64,000 nt of DNA from positions 1 through 64,000 of the forward strand of contig CAJKAR010000006.1 in NCBI GenBank assembly GCA_905197955.1. The letters are read 5' to 3'. Shown here piece after piece: positions 8,755-16,973 of the stretch; position 1 is the first letter of the stretch; the number at the start of each line of letters is the position of its first letter. Source of the DNA: an uncultured Lentisphaeria bacterium (GTDB lineage Bacteria > Verrucomicrobiota > Lentisphaeria > Victivallales > UBA1829). The notes below the pieces were generated by a model. It did not search any database, was not told the origin of the DNA, and worked only from the letters and a program-made list of their open reading frames with translations. A program made the position numbers and the translations under genes.

Positions 8755-9798
8755 ATGAAAAAAAAAGCGGGATTTCTCCGAATTCGGGAGTACATTGTAG
8801 ACAAGGTTACGGCAGCAGGAGATCGTCCGGTCCGTTTTCCTCCGGTCCGGGAACTGGCTGAAATGTTCGATGTGTCGCATCCAACCGTTCTTCATGCGCT
8901 GAAAGGACTGTTCGAGGATGGGATTCTCGAACCATGCCGCGGCGGAGGAGCTATCTCATGCCCGAGAAAAAATAATCTGCCGCGTCTCATCTTCGGCTGG
9001 ACATGCGGTCCCGGACATCAGGTCTTTGACGATCGTTACTTCTTTGATCTCTCCTCCGCTCTGATCCATGAACTTCTAAGCCGCGATGAACGCTTTTATG
9101 CCCAGCATCTTTTTGTAGAAGAACCCAATCATCTTCAAAAACTGGCTGCGGAAGCCGAATTATCCGGTCTTCTCCTGATTGCACCGTGGGAACGGATTCT
9201 GGATTTCGGCGCACGTCTCCATGCAAACGGAATGCCGGTCGTGGCGCTGAATGCCCGCAGTACAAAGTCTTATCCGATCTCCTCCGCTCAGATCAACATG
9301 CAGGCATATATGGAGGATAATTTGATCAAACTTTTCCGGGAGGGACGCAGAAATCTTCTTCTGGTCGTTGTGGACAATCGGGAAAATGACGCACTCAAGG
9401 CTGTTGAATCCGCCTGCTGCAAGGCTGGAGTTCCCAAGGATTCTGTCCGCATTCTCTGCAATGCTCCGCTGGCGCTCATGGAAGAGCTGACCGCTCTTCT
9501 GGAGGAAGGAAAGCGCTTCGATGGCGTGGTTTTTCAGCACACTCCAGCAGGTGCATGCAGAAAAATCGCAGAAAAAATGGATGTCGAAGAAGAATGCCGC
9601 CTCGTCATTGGAGAATCTTCTCTCAGAAAAAACATGAACTTCACAGGCTACGTCTCCCATTTCAAAATGGAACACGCACTGGAAAGACTAATCGATAATC
9701 TCACCGAGCAGATGGAACACCCGGATGCCCCCGTTCTTTCCGAAATCATCGAATGGCAAACATTTTTGTATAAAGGAGGAAAAATATGCAAAACATGA
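8755..9798 (+). CDS. GntR-type transcriptional regulator with sugar-binding-like domain
   Basis: This 347-residue protein begins with a winged helix-turn-helix (about 5-75): RFPPVRELAEMFDVSHPTVL then GILE..RGGG, the GntR pattern. Residues about 80-340 resemble a LacI/periplasmic-binding-type effector domain, so it is likely to sense a sugar. It has its own strong promoter. Its last 13 bases overlap the start of the following pseudopilin gene, whose ribosome site lies inside it, so the two are translated from one mRNA. It probably controls the downstream secreted proteins (to 14383). The ligand is unknown. Confidence 0.8.
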   Translation: MKKKAGFLRIREYIVDKVTAAGDRPVRFPPVRELAEMFDVSHPTVLHALKGLFEDGILEPCRGGGAISCPRKNNLPRLIFGWTCGPGHQVFDDRYFFDLSSALIHELLSRDERFYAQHLFVEEPNHLQKLAAEAELSGLLLIAPWERILDFGARLHANGMPVVALNARSTKSYPISSAQINMQAYMEDNLIKLFREGRRNLLLVVVDNRENDALKAVESACCKAGVPKDSVRILCNAPLALMEELTALLEEGKRFDGVVFQHTPAGACRKIAEKMDVEEECRLVIGESSLRKNMNFTGYVSHFKMEHALERLIDNLTEQMEHPDAPVLSEIIEWQTFLYKGGKICKT

Positions 9799-10532
9799 TC
9801 CGGAAGAAAAAAAGTTCTTTACAATTCACATTAATAGAACTTCTTGTTGTTATTGCTATTATAGCAATTCTGACTTCTATCCTTCTCCCTGCCCTGAATT
9901 CAGCAAGACGGAAAGTATTCGCAACAGTCTGCGGGAACCAGATGCGGCAAACCTATCTCATGCTCATGAACTATGCCGGAGATCATGATGACTATATGCC
10001 GGAAGGAAACAATTTTGCTTCCATCCTGTTCCTCACAGGGTATGTTCCTCCGCGGAATGGAAAACTCATCAATCCGGCAGAGAATCTTGCGGTATTCCGT
10101 TTTCCGCATGTTTTTCTCTGTCCACAGCTGAAAAATGCCTCGGACTGCCCCGCCTGGGATAAGAGCAAAACACCCCTTGAATGGAATCGACCGACAATTG
10201 AAGCGGCGAAAACCTACAGTTCCTGGGATCCCGAATGGCTCTATGGATGGGGACAAACCGGAAAAAACAAAAAACTCAACCGATTCACCCCGAATTCCAT
10301 GATTCTGGGAGATATGCAGCTGGAGGAACCAAACGGATCCTGGTATAATCATCGGATTGGATCGCACTATCTCATGTTTTATTACGTCGGCACCTCGGTT
10401 GCTCTGGGACATGAAAACCGGCAGAATATTGTCATGCTGAGCGGGGGTGTCCGCTCGGTTCTGATGTTCCCCTATTCCGACTCCAGCGCCAGCTGCTATG
10501 CTGCCCGTATGGATTTTACATTGAAACGCTGA
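9786..10532 (+). CDS. Pseudopilin-like protein, H-X9-SG variant
   Basis: This 248-residue protein has a short basic leader (MQNMIRKKK...) and the helix FTLIELLVVIAIIAILTSIL (residues 14-33), with Glu18 at +5. The -1 residue is Gln. The soluble head ends with HENRQNIVMLSGG, aligned with the H-X9-DG signature of the other three copies but with Ser in place of Asp. AAAGGAGG at 9772-9779 sets the start. The gene overlaps the regulator by 13 bases and is followed by two secreted proteins. By analogy it is a membrane-anchored pseudopilin dedicated to this locus; function unknown. Confidence 0.83.
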   Translation: MQNMIRKKKSSLQFTLIELLVVIAIIAILTSILLPALNSARRKVFATVCGNQMRQTYLMLMNYAGDHDDYMPEGNNFASILFLTGYVPPRNGKLINPAENLAVFRFPHVFLCPQLKNASDCPAWDKSKTPLEWNRPTIEAAKTYSSWDPEWLYGWGQTGKNKKLNRFTPNSMILGDMQLEEPNGSWYNHRIGSHYLMFYYVGTSVALGHENRQNIVMLSGGVRSVLMFPYSDSSASCYAARMDFTLKR

Positions 10533-10576
10533 TCCGTTTTCCGGAATCAGGATGTTGAAAATCAATGGAGAATAAA

Positions 10577-11098
10577 ATGAAAAAAACACTTTGTCAACTT
10601 CTATGCCTTTCCGCTCTGGCACTGATGGCGGCGGAAGAAAAAAACACACCATACGATCTGTATTCCAAGGAAGTCCGTGCGGCTTTGAAGGGAAAGGAAA
10701 GTTATGTATCTCTCTGCGATTCTGTTCTGACCTTTCAGGCGGCACCCGGACAAAAGCTGCCGTGGGCATGGCGGACCGTCTCTCTTCCGCTCAATTTTTC
10801 TTCCAGAAAAACCGGACAGGAATTTTCTTTCCGAATCTCCGGGGAATTGAAACTTCTGAATGTCGAACCAGGGAAGCAATCGGAAGGAGTCATTCTTTAT
10901 CTCAGTGCTCTTCAGAACGGAAAACGAATCTGGAAGTTTTTCAGCGGGATCCCACGCTATGGAAATACCGAATGGATTCCATTTACTGGAGAATTCAAGC
11001 TGTCTGCGAATACGGAAACGCCTGTACTTCTGTGCGGACTCAATAATGTAAGCGGTACATTCGGAATTCGTAATTTAAGCATCACGGAAATGGAGTAA
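10577..11098 (+). CDS. Small secreted beta-sandwich protein, unknown function
   Basis: This 173-residue protein has a clear signal peptide (MKKTLCQLLCLSALALMAA). The mature part alternates short beta-strand-like segments (GQEFSFRISGELK, EGVILYLSAL, TEWIPFTGEFKL, GTFGIRNLSI). That is typical of jelly-roll carbohydrate-binding modules, and the last segment resembles the end of the N-terminal module of the 2576-5815 protein. The start at 10577 is preferred to the ATG at 10565 because GGAG (10567-10570) lies 6 bases before it. It is co-transcribed with a pseudopilin and a large secreted protein, so it may bind the same glycan. No family is assigned. Confidence 0.7.
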   Translation: MKKTLCQLLCLSALALMAAEEKNTPYDLYSKEVRAALKGKESYVSLCDSVLTFQAAPGQKLPWAWRTVSLPLNFSSRKTGQEFSFRISGELKLLNVEPGKQSEGVILYLSALQNGKRIWKFFSGIPRYGNTEWIPFTGEFKLSANTETPVLLCGLNNVSGTFGIRNLSITEME

Positions 11099-11104
11099 GA
11101 AAAA

Positions 11105-14100
11105 ATGATACGATCCCTGTTTTTTGGAATGTTCTGCACAACAGCGCTGATGGCGGCACAGGAAAATCTTCTAGCTCCGCCGGCACCGTTTGCTGATGGG
11201 AAAAAACCTGCGGCAAGTATTGCCGGAGGAGTCGATTTCGGAGCCAACAACGATCAGAGAGTTATTCTGGGACCTGGACGGAATCTTCTGATGAATCCTT
11301 CTCTGGAATCCGGACTTCGCTACTTTACACCGCCTCGCGGATATGAATATTACGGGGATTTTCCTCTGGCACTTTATGATGGAGATGCTCGGAGCGGAAA
11401 ATACTCCCTTCATGTCAGCTGGAAAAGCGGACCGGTCGGAACGCTGGGCATTCCGGTTCAGGCAGGAAGCGAGTATACGGTAAGCTGCTATCTTAAAAGA
11501 AAAGATGGGAAAAAACTGTCGCCATCCTACAAAATCAACTGTCGTCTTCTGCGGAGTGCCGATCAGAGCAAAAGCGAACTCCCGGTCGATCTGAAACTGA
11601 CCGGTGAAACGGATCGAGGCTGGAGCCGCTATGCCGGCACCTTCCGTACCCCCTCCCCGATTCTTCTTCTCCAGTTCTGGCCGCAGGAAAATCTTCTGTA
11701 TGATGATCTCCAGCTGGAAGCAGGCAGACAGGCAACCCCTTATGCTGGCAATCCGACAGGGATGGTGTTTCAGTCGGAATCTCCGGAAAACGCGATCATC
11801 GACTCTTCAAAAAATGTCAGAACCTCGCTTCTTCTGCGCGGTCCCGGCGGAGTCTCCGCCCGCTGCCGGATCACCGACTACGACTTTTTCGGACGCAAAC
11901 GGGATCTTGGCGATTTTCCATTCATCTTTGATTCCCGTGGAGAACACCGGATCGCCCTCCCCGACAGCGAATCCTTTCCGGATGGAATCCATGTACTGGA
12001 AGTCAAACTGACCTCCGATCGTCTGCCTGCCATCACAGATTATGTGCGTTTTGCCAAGTTCCGCTATGCTTCGAACCGGAGGAAAAACAGCTCCATGCAC
12101 GGTCAGCGCAGCGCAGGACGTCTCTACCGCAACGAACGTTTTGCCCGTCTCTGGACGATTTTCGGTTTCAGCACCCTTCCGTATAACAGAGTTCCTTATC
12201 CCTTCAACAAAGAGTTCCCGACAGGGGCGTGTGCAAACAGCGAGGAAGATTATGCGTTCCTGAAAAAATACAACATCGTGGACTGGGGATCGACCCTGTT
12301 TCATCATCCATGGGAGACGGATGACACCTATTTGAACGGAGTCAAACTGGAAGAAAACGGAGTCCCGCTGATCAAGCTGAAACACTATTCGGATGCGCTT
12401 CTGAAACGTCTGGAAAACGAGGCAGCAAAGCTCTCCGCCTCCCGTCCGCATGTCAAAGTGTGGCAGTCCGATACAGAGCCGATCTGCAACTGGCAGACCT
12501 TGAAGGACGGCAACTATCTCGAATATGCCAAACTTCAACTTGCCCTCACCCGCGGCCTCAAGCGCGGCAATCCTGCGTGTGAGCACATGCCGATGGGGCA
12601 CTATACCATGTATCAGGAGGGACGCGATCAGGTGATTGCATTTCTGCGTGCCGCACAGCAGTCGGATCCCTCCATTCGCTATCGCTTCATAGAGATCCAT
12701 ACCTACCGCCCCTTCCCTGAACTTCCGGACACGGACTCCGATCTTGCAAAATTTGTGGAAGGGCTCAGGAAAATCGGCTGCCCCGATATCCGGATCCGTC
12801 TTGGCGAAGGCGCCTATTTCTATCCTCTGATTGCGAAAGAATATAACATCGCACCCTGGGAAAGCACCCAGAACAAAGATCGTTTTCAGTGTATGAACAT
12901 ACCTTCCTACGATCTCGGCTGGGGAGAACGGGTCGGAGCGGCAATGGTTCTGCGCACCATGCTTGTCGCCTACAAATATACGCCGCAGGTGGTCCAGATG
13001 CTTCCCTGGCTGATTCATACGGTCGATGAACAAACTCCGCTTGCGTGGTCGATTGCAAATGCCAATCTGAGCAATCTGCTTGGGGATTCGAGTTTCCGGA
13101 GCGATATCCGCTTCGCCCCCGACTGCCGCGCTTACCTGTTTGACGACGGACATGGGCAGACGGTTGCCGCCCTCTGGAAATTCCGGGAGGAAATGGATCG
13201 CGGCAGACAGCCGGGCATTCCCGCGATCCTGAATCTCGGCAAACTAAAAACAGAATTTATCGACATGATGGGCAACGTTCTTCCTGTTCCGCAAAGCAAT
13301 GGAAAATATACGATTCCGCTCTCGAATTTTCCGGTTTTTCTCCGTGTTGCCTCATCGGATGCCGCCGCGCTGGAAAAAGCCATTTTGCACGCGGAAGTTC
13401 CGGAAGATTCCGACCGGGCTCCGCTGCGGACCGGACTTCGTCTGAAGAGTCGGACAGAACTCTCTGTCGAGCTGGAAAATCCTCTCTCGCGACCGCAGAA
13501 CGCGGAAATTTCCATCGATGGAGCCCCTTTCCGGAACGTTCTTCTGAAAGCCGGAGAGAAAATCGCCATTCCTGTAACTCGAAAGGAAGCTATTCCCTTC
13601 CATTGCTTTACTGACGTGGTAGCCCGTCTGACTCTCCGGCTGAATGGCAGAATTTATCGGGAAACACTGAACACGCGTGCCATAGCCGTCTCCTGGGTTC
13701 CTGAGACATTCGCGTTTCAGGATTCGAAAAGCTGGAGAGAACTGCCCCCCGTCCGCATTCCCTACTATCATAATCTGCGTGCATCGAATCCGCTGAAGAG
13801 CGGCGGAGATTTTTATGCGCTCGCACGCTTTGCCTGGAATGAAAGCGGTCTCTATCTTGACTTCGAAGTCTATGATGACCAGCTGGTTCTGCCGCCGCCC
13901 GCACTTGCCCCGGCCTTGTGCTGGAACTATGAAACGATTCAGCTTTATTTTGATGCTCGCGGGGATGCTCGCGAAAAACTCAAATCCAACTCCATCGGAT
14001 ATGGAGAGGACGATTTTTCCTATGAACTGATTCCCCGGGAACAGAAACGAGCTCAGGTTTTCCGACGTGATGCGCCAGATCATCAGCTGACCGGAGGCGT

Positions 14101-14383
14101 TGTCGGAGGCTTTCTTGCCAATCAGTTGGTCCCGGAAATTCCGATCCATTTCTCCTACTACAATCAGCAAGTCCGTTTTTACCGCGTAAAATTTCCGGTT
14201 CGCTACCTGATGCCACTCTCTCTGAAGGCTGGAAATGCCGCCGGACTCGGAATCATGATCTGGGACAGGGATTCTGAAAAGCCGGATTCTCCGGCAAAAG
14301 CTGTGCTTCAGAACGTCAATCCGCTTCTTGGAACGCCGTTCCGATCCCCGCATCTCTATCCGCAACTTCTTTTTGTCAAATAA
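11105..14383 (+). CDS. Large secreted multidomain glycan-active protein
   Basis: This 1092-residue protein has a signal peptide (about 1-18). Residues about 55-220 look like a CBM4/9/22-type module (NLLMNPSLESG ... YTVSCYLKR ... LYDDLQLEAG). A middle region (about 330-720) looks like a TIM barrel: KVWQSDTEP and RFIEIHTYRP are candidate active-site strands with acidic residues. The C-terminal 200 residues look like a CBM9-type module (WNESGLYLDFEVYD, WNYETIQLYFDARG). The expected role is binding and cleavage of a plant or host polysaccharide outside the cell. I cannot name the GH family. It ends the operon, before a strong terminator. Confidence 0.72.
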   Translation: MIRSLFFGMFCTTALMAAQENLLAPPAPFADGKKPAASIAGGVDFGANNDQRVILGPGRNLLMNPSLESGLRYFTPPRGYEYYGDFPLALYDGDARSGKYSLHVSWKSGPVGTLGIPVQAGSEYTVSCYLKRKDGKKLSPSYKINCRLLRSADQSKSELPVDLKLTGETDRGWSRYAGTFRTPSPILLLQFWPQENLLYDDLQLEAGRQATPYAGNPTGMVFQSESPENAIIDSSKNVRTSLLLRGPGGVSARCRITDYDFFGRKRDLGDFPFIFDSRGEHRIALPDSESFPDGIHVLEVKLTSDRLPAITDYVRFAKFRYASNRRKNSSMHGQRSAGRLYRNERFARLWTIFGFSTLPYNRVPYPFNKEFPTGACANSEEDYAFLKKYNIVDWGSTLFHHPWETDDTYLNGVKLEENGVPLIKLKHYSDALLKRLENEAAKLSASRPHVKVWQSDTEPICNWQTLKDGNYLEYAKLQLALTRGLKRGNPACEHMPMGHYTMYQEGRDQVIAFLRAAQQSDPSIRYRFIEIHTYRPFPELPDTDSDLAKFVEGLRKIGCPDIRIRLGEGAYFYPLIAKEYNIAPWESTQNKDRFQCMNIPSYDLGWGERVGAAMVLRTMLVAYKYTPQVVQMLPWLIHTVDEQTPLAWSIANANLSNLLGDSSFRSDIRFAPDCRAYLFDDGHGQTVAALWKFREEMDRGRQPGIPAILNLGKLKTEFIDMMGNVLPVPQSNGKYTIPLSNFPVFLRVASSDAAALEKAILHAEVPEDSDRAPLRTGLRLKSRTELSVELENPLSRPQNAEISIDGAPFRNVLLKAGEKIAIPVTRKEAIPFHCFTDVVARLTLRLNGRIYRETLNTRAIAVSWVPETFAFQDSKSWRELPPVRIPYYHNLRASNPLKSGGDFYALARFAWNESGLYLDFEVYDDQLVLPPPALAPALCWNYETIQLYFDARGDAREKLKSNSIGYGEDDFSYELIPREQKRAQVFRRDAPDHQLTGGVVGGFLANQLVPEIPIHFSYYNQQVRFYRVKFPVRYLMPLSLKAGNAAGLGIMIWDRDSEKPDSPAKAVLQNVNPLLGTPFRSPHLYPQLLFVK

Positions 14384-14409
14384 AGGGTTACGGATTCCAG
14401 AGTTCTCAA

Positions 14410-14440
14410 AACCACCGGTTCAACCGGTGGTTCATTTTTT
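14410..14440 (+). terminator. Rho-independent terminator
   Basis: AACCACCGG / CCGGTGGTT (14410-14418, 14424-14432) form a 9-bp stem with a 5-base loop, followed by a long T-run from 14435. It lies 27 bp after the stop at 14383. Confidence 0.9.
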
Positions 14441-14586
14441 TAAGAAGATATTTTCTTCTGCAGGTATTCGGCACATCCGGAAACGGATTGCCCTTTCCGG
14501 GAAATTCCAGAGGATCCTGCGAATGTTCCTTGTCTCTTTCAAAAAGTGTACAAAAGAAAAAAAGACTTTTTTTCAAAAATACCCTC

Positions 14587-14614
14587 TTGCGGATTCCAGA
14601 GAATATAGTATAAT
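14587..14614 (+). promoter_or_regulatory. Sigma-70-like promoter for the GntR-LacI hybrid regulator
   Basis: TTGCGG (14587-14592) and TATAAT (14609-14614) are separated by 16 bp. The gene starts at 14667. A phased repeat array lies directly downstream of the -10 box. Confidence 0.65.
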
Positions 14615-14615
14615 A

Positions 14616-14650
14616 TTAGAAAAAATCAGATAATGTTAGATAATTTCAGA
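14616..14650 (+). promoter_or_regulatory. Operator-like array: four TYAGA repeats at 10-bp steps
   Basis: TTAGA, TCAGA, TTAGA and TCAGA occur at 14616, 14626, 14636 and 14646, each exactly 10 bp apart. The last two are preceded by TAATG and TAATT, so AGATAAT also repeats. Equal helical phasing just downstream of a promoter suggests cooperative binding of a regulator on one face of the DNA, most simply autoregulation by the gene that follows. Confidence 0.5.
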
Positions 14651-14666
14651 AAGAAAAAACAAAATC

Positions 14667-15809
14667 ATGTCCACATCCCGGCCAACGGAAAAGAAAGCGA
14701 GAAAGCGGCGTCTGAATGCGCTGGAAGTCGTCCGGCTTCAGACCCTGTGCCGGGATCGTCTTGTTGCGGAACTGTATGAGCAGAAGGCCTACCCCGGAAT
14801 GCCGATTCCCGGAGTAAAAACACTGAGTGAACAGTATGCGATTCCCATCAGTGTAGTTCGTTCAACACTGAATGCACTCCGCACGGAAGGGATTCTGGCG
14901 AGTGTTCCGCGGGAAGGTATGAAGGTTATTTCCCTGCCGCAGCGGCCGCAAAGTCTTAAAGGGATCCGGATTGCCATGATCGGCTGGCTCGACGAAAGCT
15001 GTCCGGAATCCATTTACAACCGCTCAGCGGTGATTGCAGGAGGGATGGATCCGGTCTTAAACAGTCAGGGAGGAAAACTGGACTTTTTCAATCTCTGGAA
15101 ACAAAAAAATCCGGAGGAGTTCGTGCACAGACTTCTTCATTCCGGATATGATGCTCTGATTGATACAACAGATTTTACAAACGAACCGACCTCTTTCCAG
15201 AAAGAATATAAGGAGTCCAGAATTCCCTGCATCTGCACGGAACCGAATTCAGGGAATAGTGATTATGTCTGTTTTGACAATGAACAGATCGGCCGTCTGA
15301 TCGCCCGCCATGCCCTGGAACTGGGACATCGCCGCACCGTATTTTACCACCATACACGGCACTACTGGTCGGAAGAGCGCCTGCAAGGGGTTCGGAACGA
15401 ATTTGCCGACTGGGGACTTCCTCCGCCGGATGTTCTGGAATATCCTTTTTTCAATCGGGAGGAGGATGATTTTGTCTTCCGTCATTTCGATCAGATCCTT
15501 CAAGGGAAATACACTTTTGTCATGGCATCGAACGATCATCTGGCATCCCGCATCTTCCTGGCGGCGGAACGGTACCAGCTGAAAATTCCGGAAGTTTTTT
15601 CGCTCTGCGGAGTTGACGATCTGCTTTCCACCAGAGATCTGAATTTGACAACAGTACCGCTCCGTCCGATGGAACTCGGACTGGCAGCTCTCGACCTGCT
15701 GAAAAAACGTCTTTTCATGCCGGAAAGCTGTGCAAAAACAGAGAAAATCCTGATAAAAACCCAATTAATTGTTCGTAATACAACAACCCAAAATACAGGA
15801 GAGGTCTGA
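14667..15809 (+). CDS. GntR-type HTH / LacI-type effector hybrid regulator
   Basis: This 380-residue protein has a winged HTH (about 24-90: LSEQYAIPISVVRSTLNALR then GILASVPREG) typical of GntR proteins. A LacI/GalR-type periplasmic-binding domain follows (about 95-375): IRIAMIGWLDE, a long middle part with GRLIARHALELGHRRTVFY, and SLCGVDDL near the end. AraR-like regulators share this layout. It should bind a sugar and control the genes up to 21069. Its TGA stop overlaps the ATG of the pseudopilin (ATGA at 15806-15811 region), showing translational coupling. Confidence 0.85.
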   Translation: MSTSRPTEKKARKRRLNALEVVRLQTLCRDRLVAELYEQKAYPGMPIPGVKTLSEQYAIPISVVRSTLNALRTEGILASVPREGMKVISLPQRPQSLKGIRIAMIGWLDESCPESIYNRSAVIAGGMDPVLNSQGGKLDFFNLWKQKNPEEFVHRLLHSGYDALIDTTDFTNEPTSFQKEYKESRIPCICTEPNSGNSDYVCFDNEQIGRLIARHALELGHRRTVFYHHTRHYWSEERLQGVRNEFADWGLPPPDVLEYPFFNREEDDFVFRHFDQILQGKYTFVMASNDHLASRIFLAAERYQLKIPEVFSLCGVDDLLSTRDLNLTTVPLRPMELGLAALDLLKKRLFMPESCAKTEKILIKTQLIVRNTTTQNTGEV

Positions 15810-16525
15810 TGAAGGGAATCAGAAACACAAGGTTTTTGGAGCATAATGTTGCCATAGCCGGACATGAAAGAGCAAAAGAAATTTATTTTACATTGATCGA
15901 GCTTCTTGTTGTCATTGCAATTATTGCTATACTTGCATCGATTCTGCTTCCTGCGCTGAATTCATCGCGAGAAAAGGCCAACGCCATCCGATGTGTCAAC
16001 AATCTGAAACAGATCCATACCGGAGCTGTTTCCGCATACTGCAATGACTATGACGACTATCTCTGTCCTGCCAGTCAGAACAATTACACGTTTCCCTACT
16101 TTTTTGCGAAGGAATACTTTCGTCTTCCATCGAATTACGGTCCGGCCAGTGATCTGGCTCAGGCATATAAGACGATTTTCGTCTGTCCTTCCGACCGGGC
16201 TTTGAGCATTCCGAGCAGCGCCCTTTCCTGGCTGCCCACCAGTTACGCAGTCAACCGCCGCAATGGGTACACTGGAAGCAGCGAACCGGTTCCTCTGTTC
16301 AAAATTCAGAAAGTCAAAAATCCGACTCAGTCCTCCTATATCATTGAAGCTTCCGAGCTCGGATATGGCGATATGAGCAATGAATACTGGTATAATCAAC
16401 ATAAAAACAATCATTCCAACGGGATGAATATTTTGTTCGTTGACGGCCATGCGGCTTATTACAAAAGTGCATTTCTCCGGACTGTCACGCCTCAGAAACC
16501 TCCGATCCAATGGTGGAATCCTTGA
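15809..16525 (+). CDS. Pseudopilin-like protein with H-X9-DG signature
   Basis: This 238-residue protein has a leader of 26 residues and then FTLIELLVVIAIIAILASIL, with Glu at +5 and Tyr at -1. VNNLKQI follows, as in the 1730 and 48176 proteins. The C-terminal HSNGMNILFVDG fits H-X9-DG exactly. The ATG overlaps the stop of the preceding regulator by one base, with AGGAGAGG just before it. Downstream are a glycosidase, an acetyl-esterase and an SGNH hydrolase. Role unknown; same relative position as in three other loci of this window. Confidence 0.87.
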   Translation: MKGIRNTRFLEHNVAIAGHERAKEIYFTLIELLVVIAIIAILASILLPALNSSREKANAIRCVNNLKQIHTGAVSAYCNDYDDYLCPASQNNYTFPYFFAKEYFRLPSNYGPASDLAQAYKTIFVCPSDRALSIPSSALSWLPTSYAVNRRNGYTGSSEPVPLFKIQKVKNPTQSSYIIEASELGYGDMSNEYWYNQHKNNHSNGMNILFVDGHAAYYKSAFLRTVTPQKPPIQWWNP

Positions 16526-16973
16526 CCGGATCCGTTTGCTTTTCCTTCCAGCCATCCAAACAACAGGAACCCAGGTATGAAAATTAAGAAAACATGAATA
16601 CTGTTTTTCTCTGACAAAACTCCAGTCTCCGGCTCTCTCCGGAACATATGATGCAGAATTTTTTTTTGATTTTCCGCACCCGATAGGGCTCTATGGATAT
16701 TTCCAGCACATTCTGCCGGCATCTCAGGGAGTATTATGAACGTTTTCTCGATATCGGGAAATTAACATGGAGAAACCATCTGATTTCCGGAAGGTTCCGA
16801 CCGAAGGAAATCGAAAAGCATCTACCACTCGATACGGCGGCTTTGGAGTTCCAGCATCAGAGAATGTGGATTCGGAAGTTTATGAGACTTCAGTAAATCA
16901 TGCAGAACAACAGAAAAGATCAGCCGTTTTTACATTTTCAACTCAAATTTTCTTAAGAAAGGCAGAAGAAGAA
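16526..16973. other. Gene-free stretch between the pseudopilin and the glycosidase
   Basis: About 450 bases lie here if the glycosidase starts at 16974. Its frame is open back to an ATG at 16767, but that extension reads as low-complexity sequence without a domain. A 67-codon frame at 16693-16896 has an AGGG before its ATG but no recognisable product. No clear promoter or terminator was seen. Confidence 0.4.

Noticed and set aside
11807..13153. 448-codon open frame on the minus strand
   Set aside because: Antisense shadow of the large secreted protein at 11105-14383.
16693..16896. 67-codon frame upstream of the GH-D-like gene
   Set aside because: It has an AGGG near its ATG but no similarity I recognise, and it overlaps the doubtful 5' extension of the glycosidase frame.
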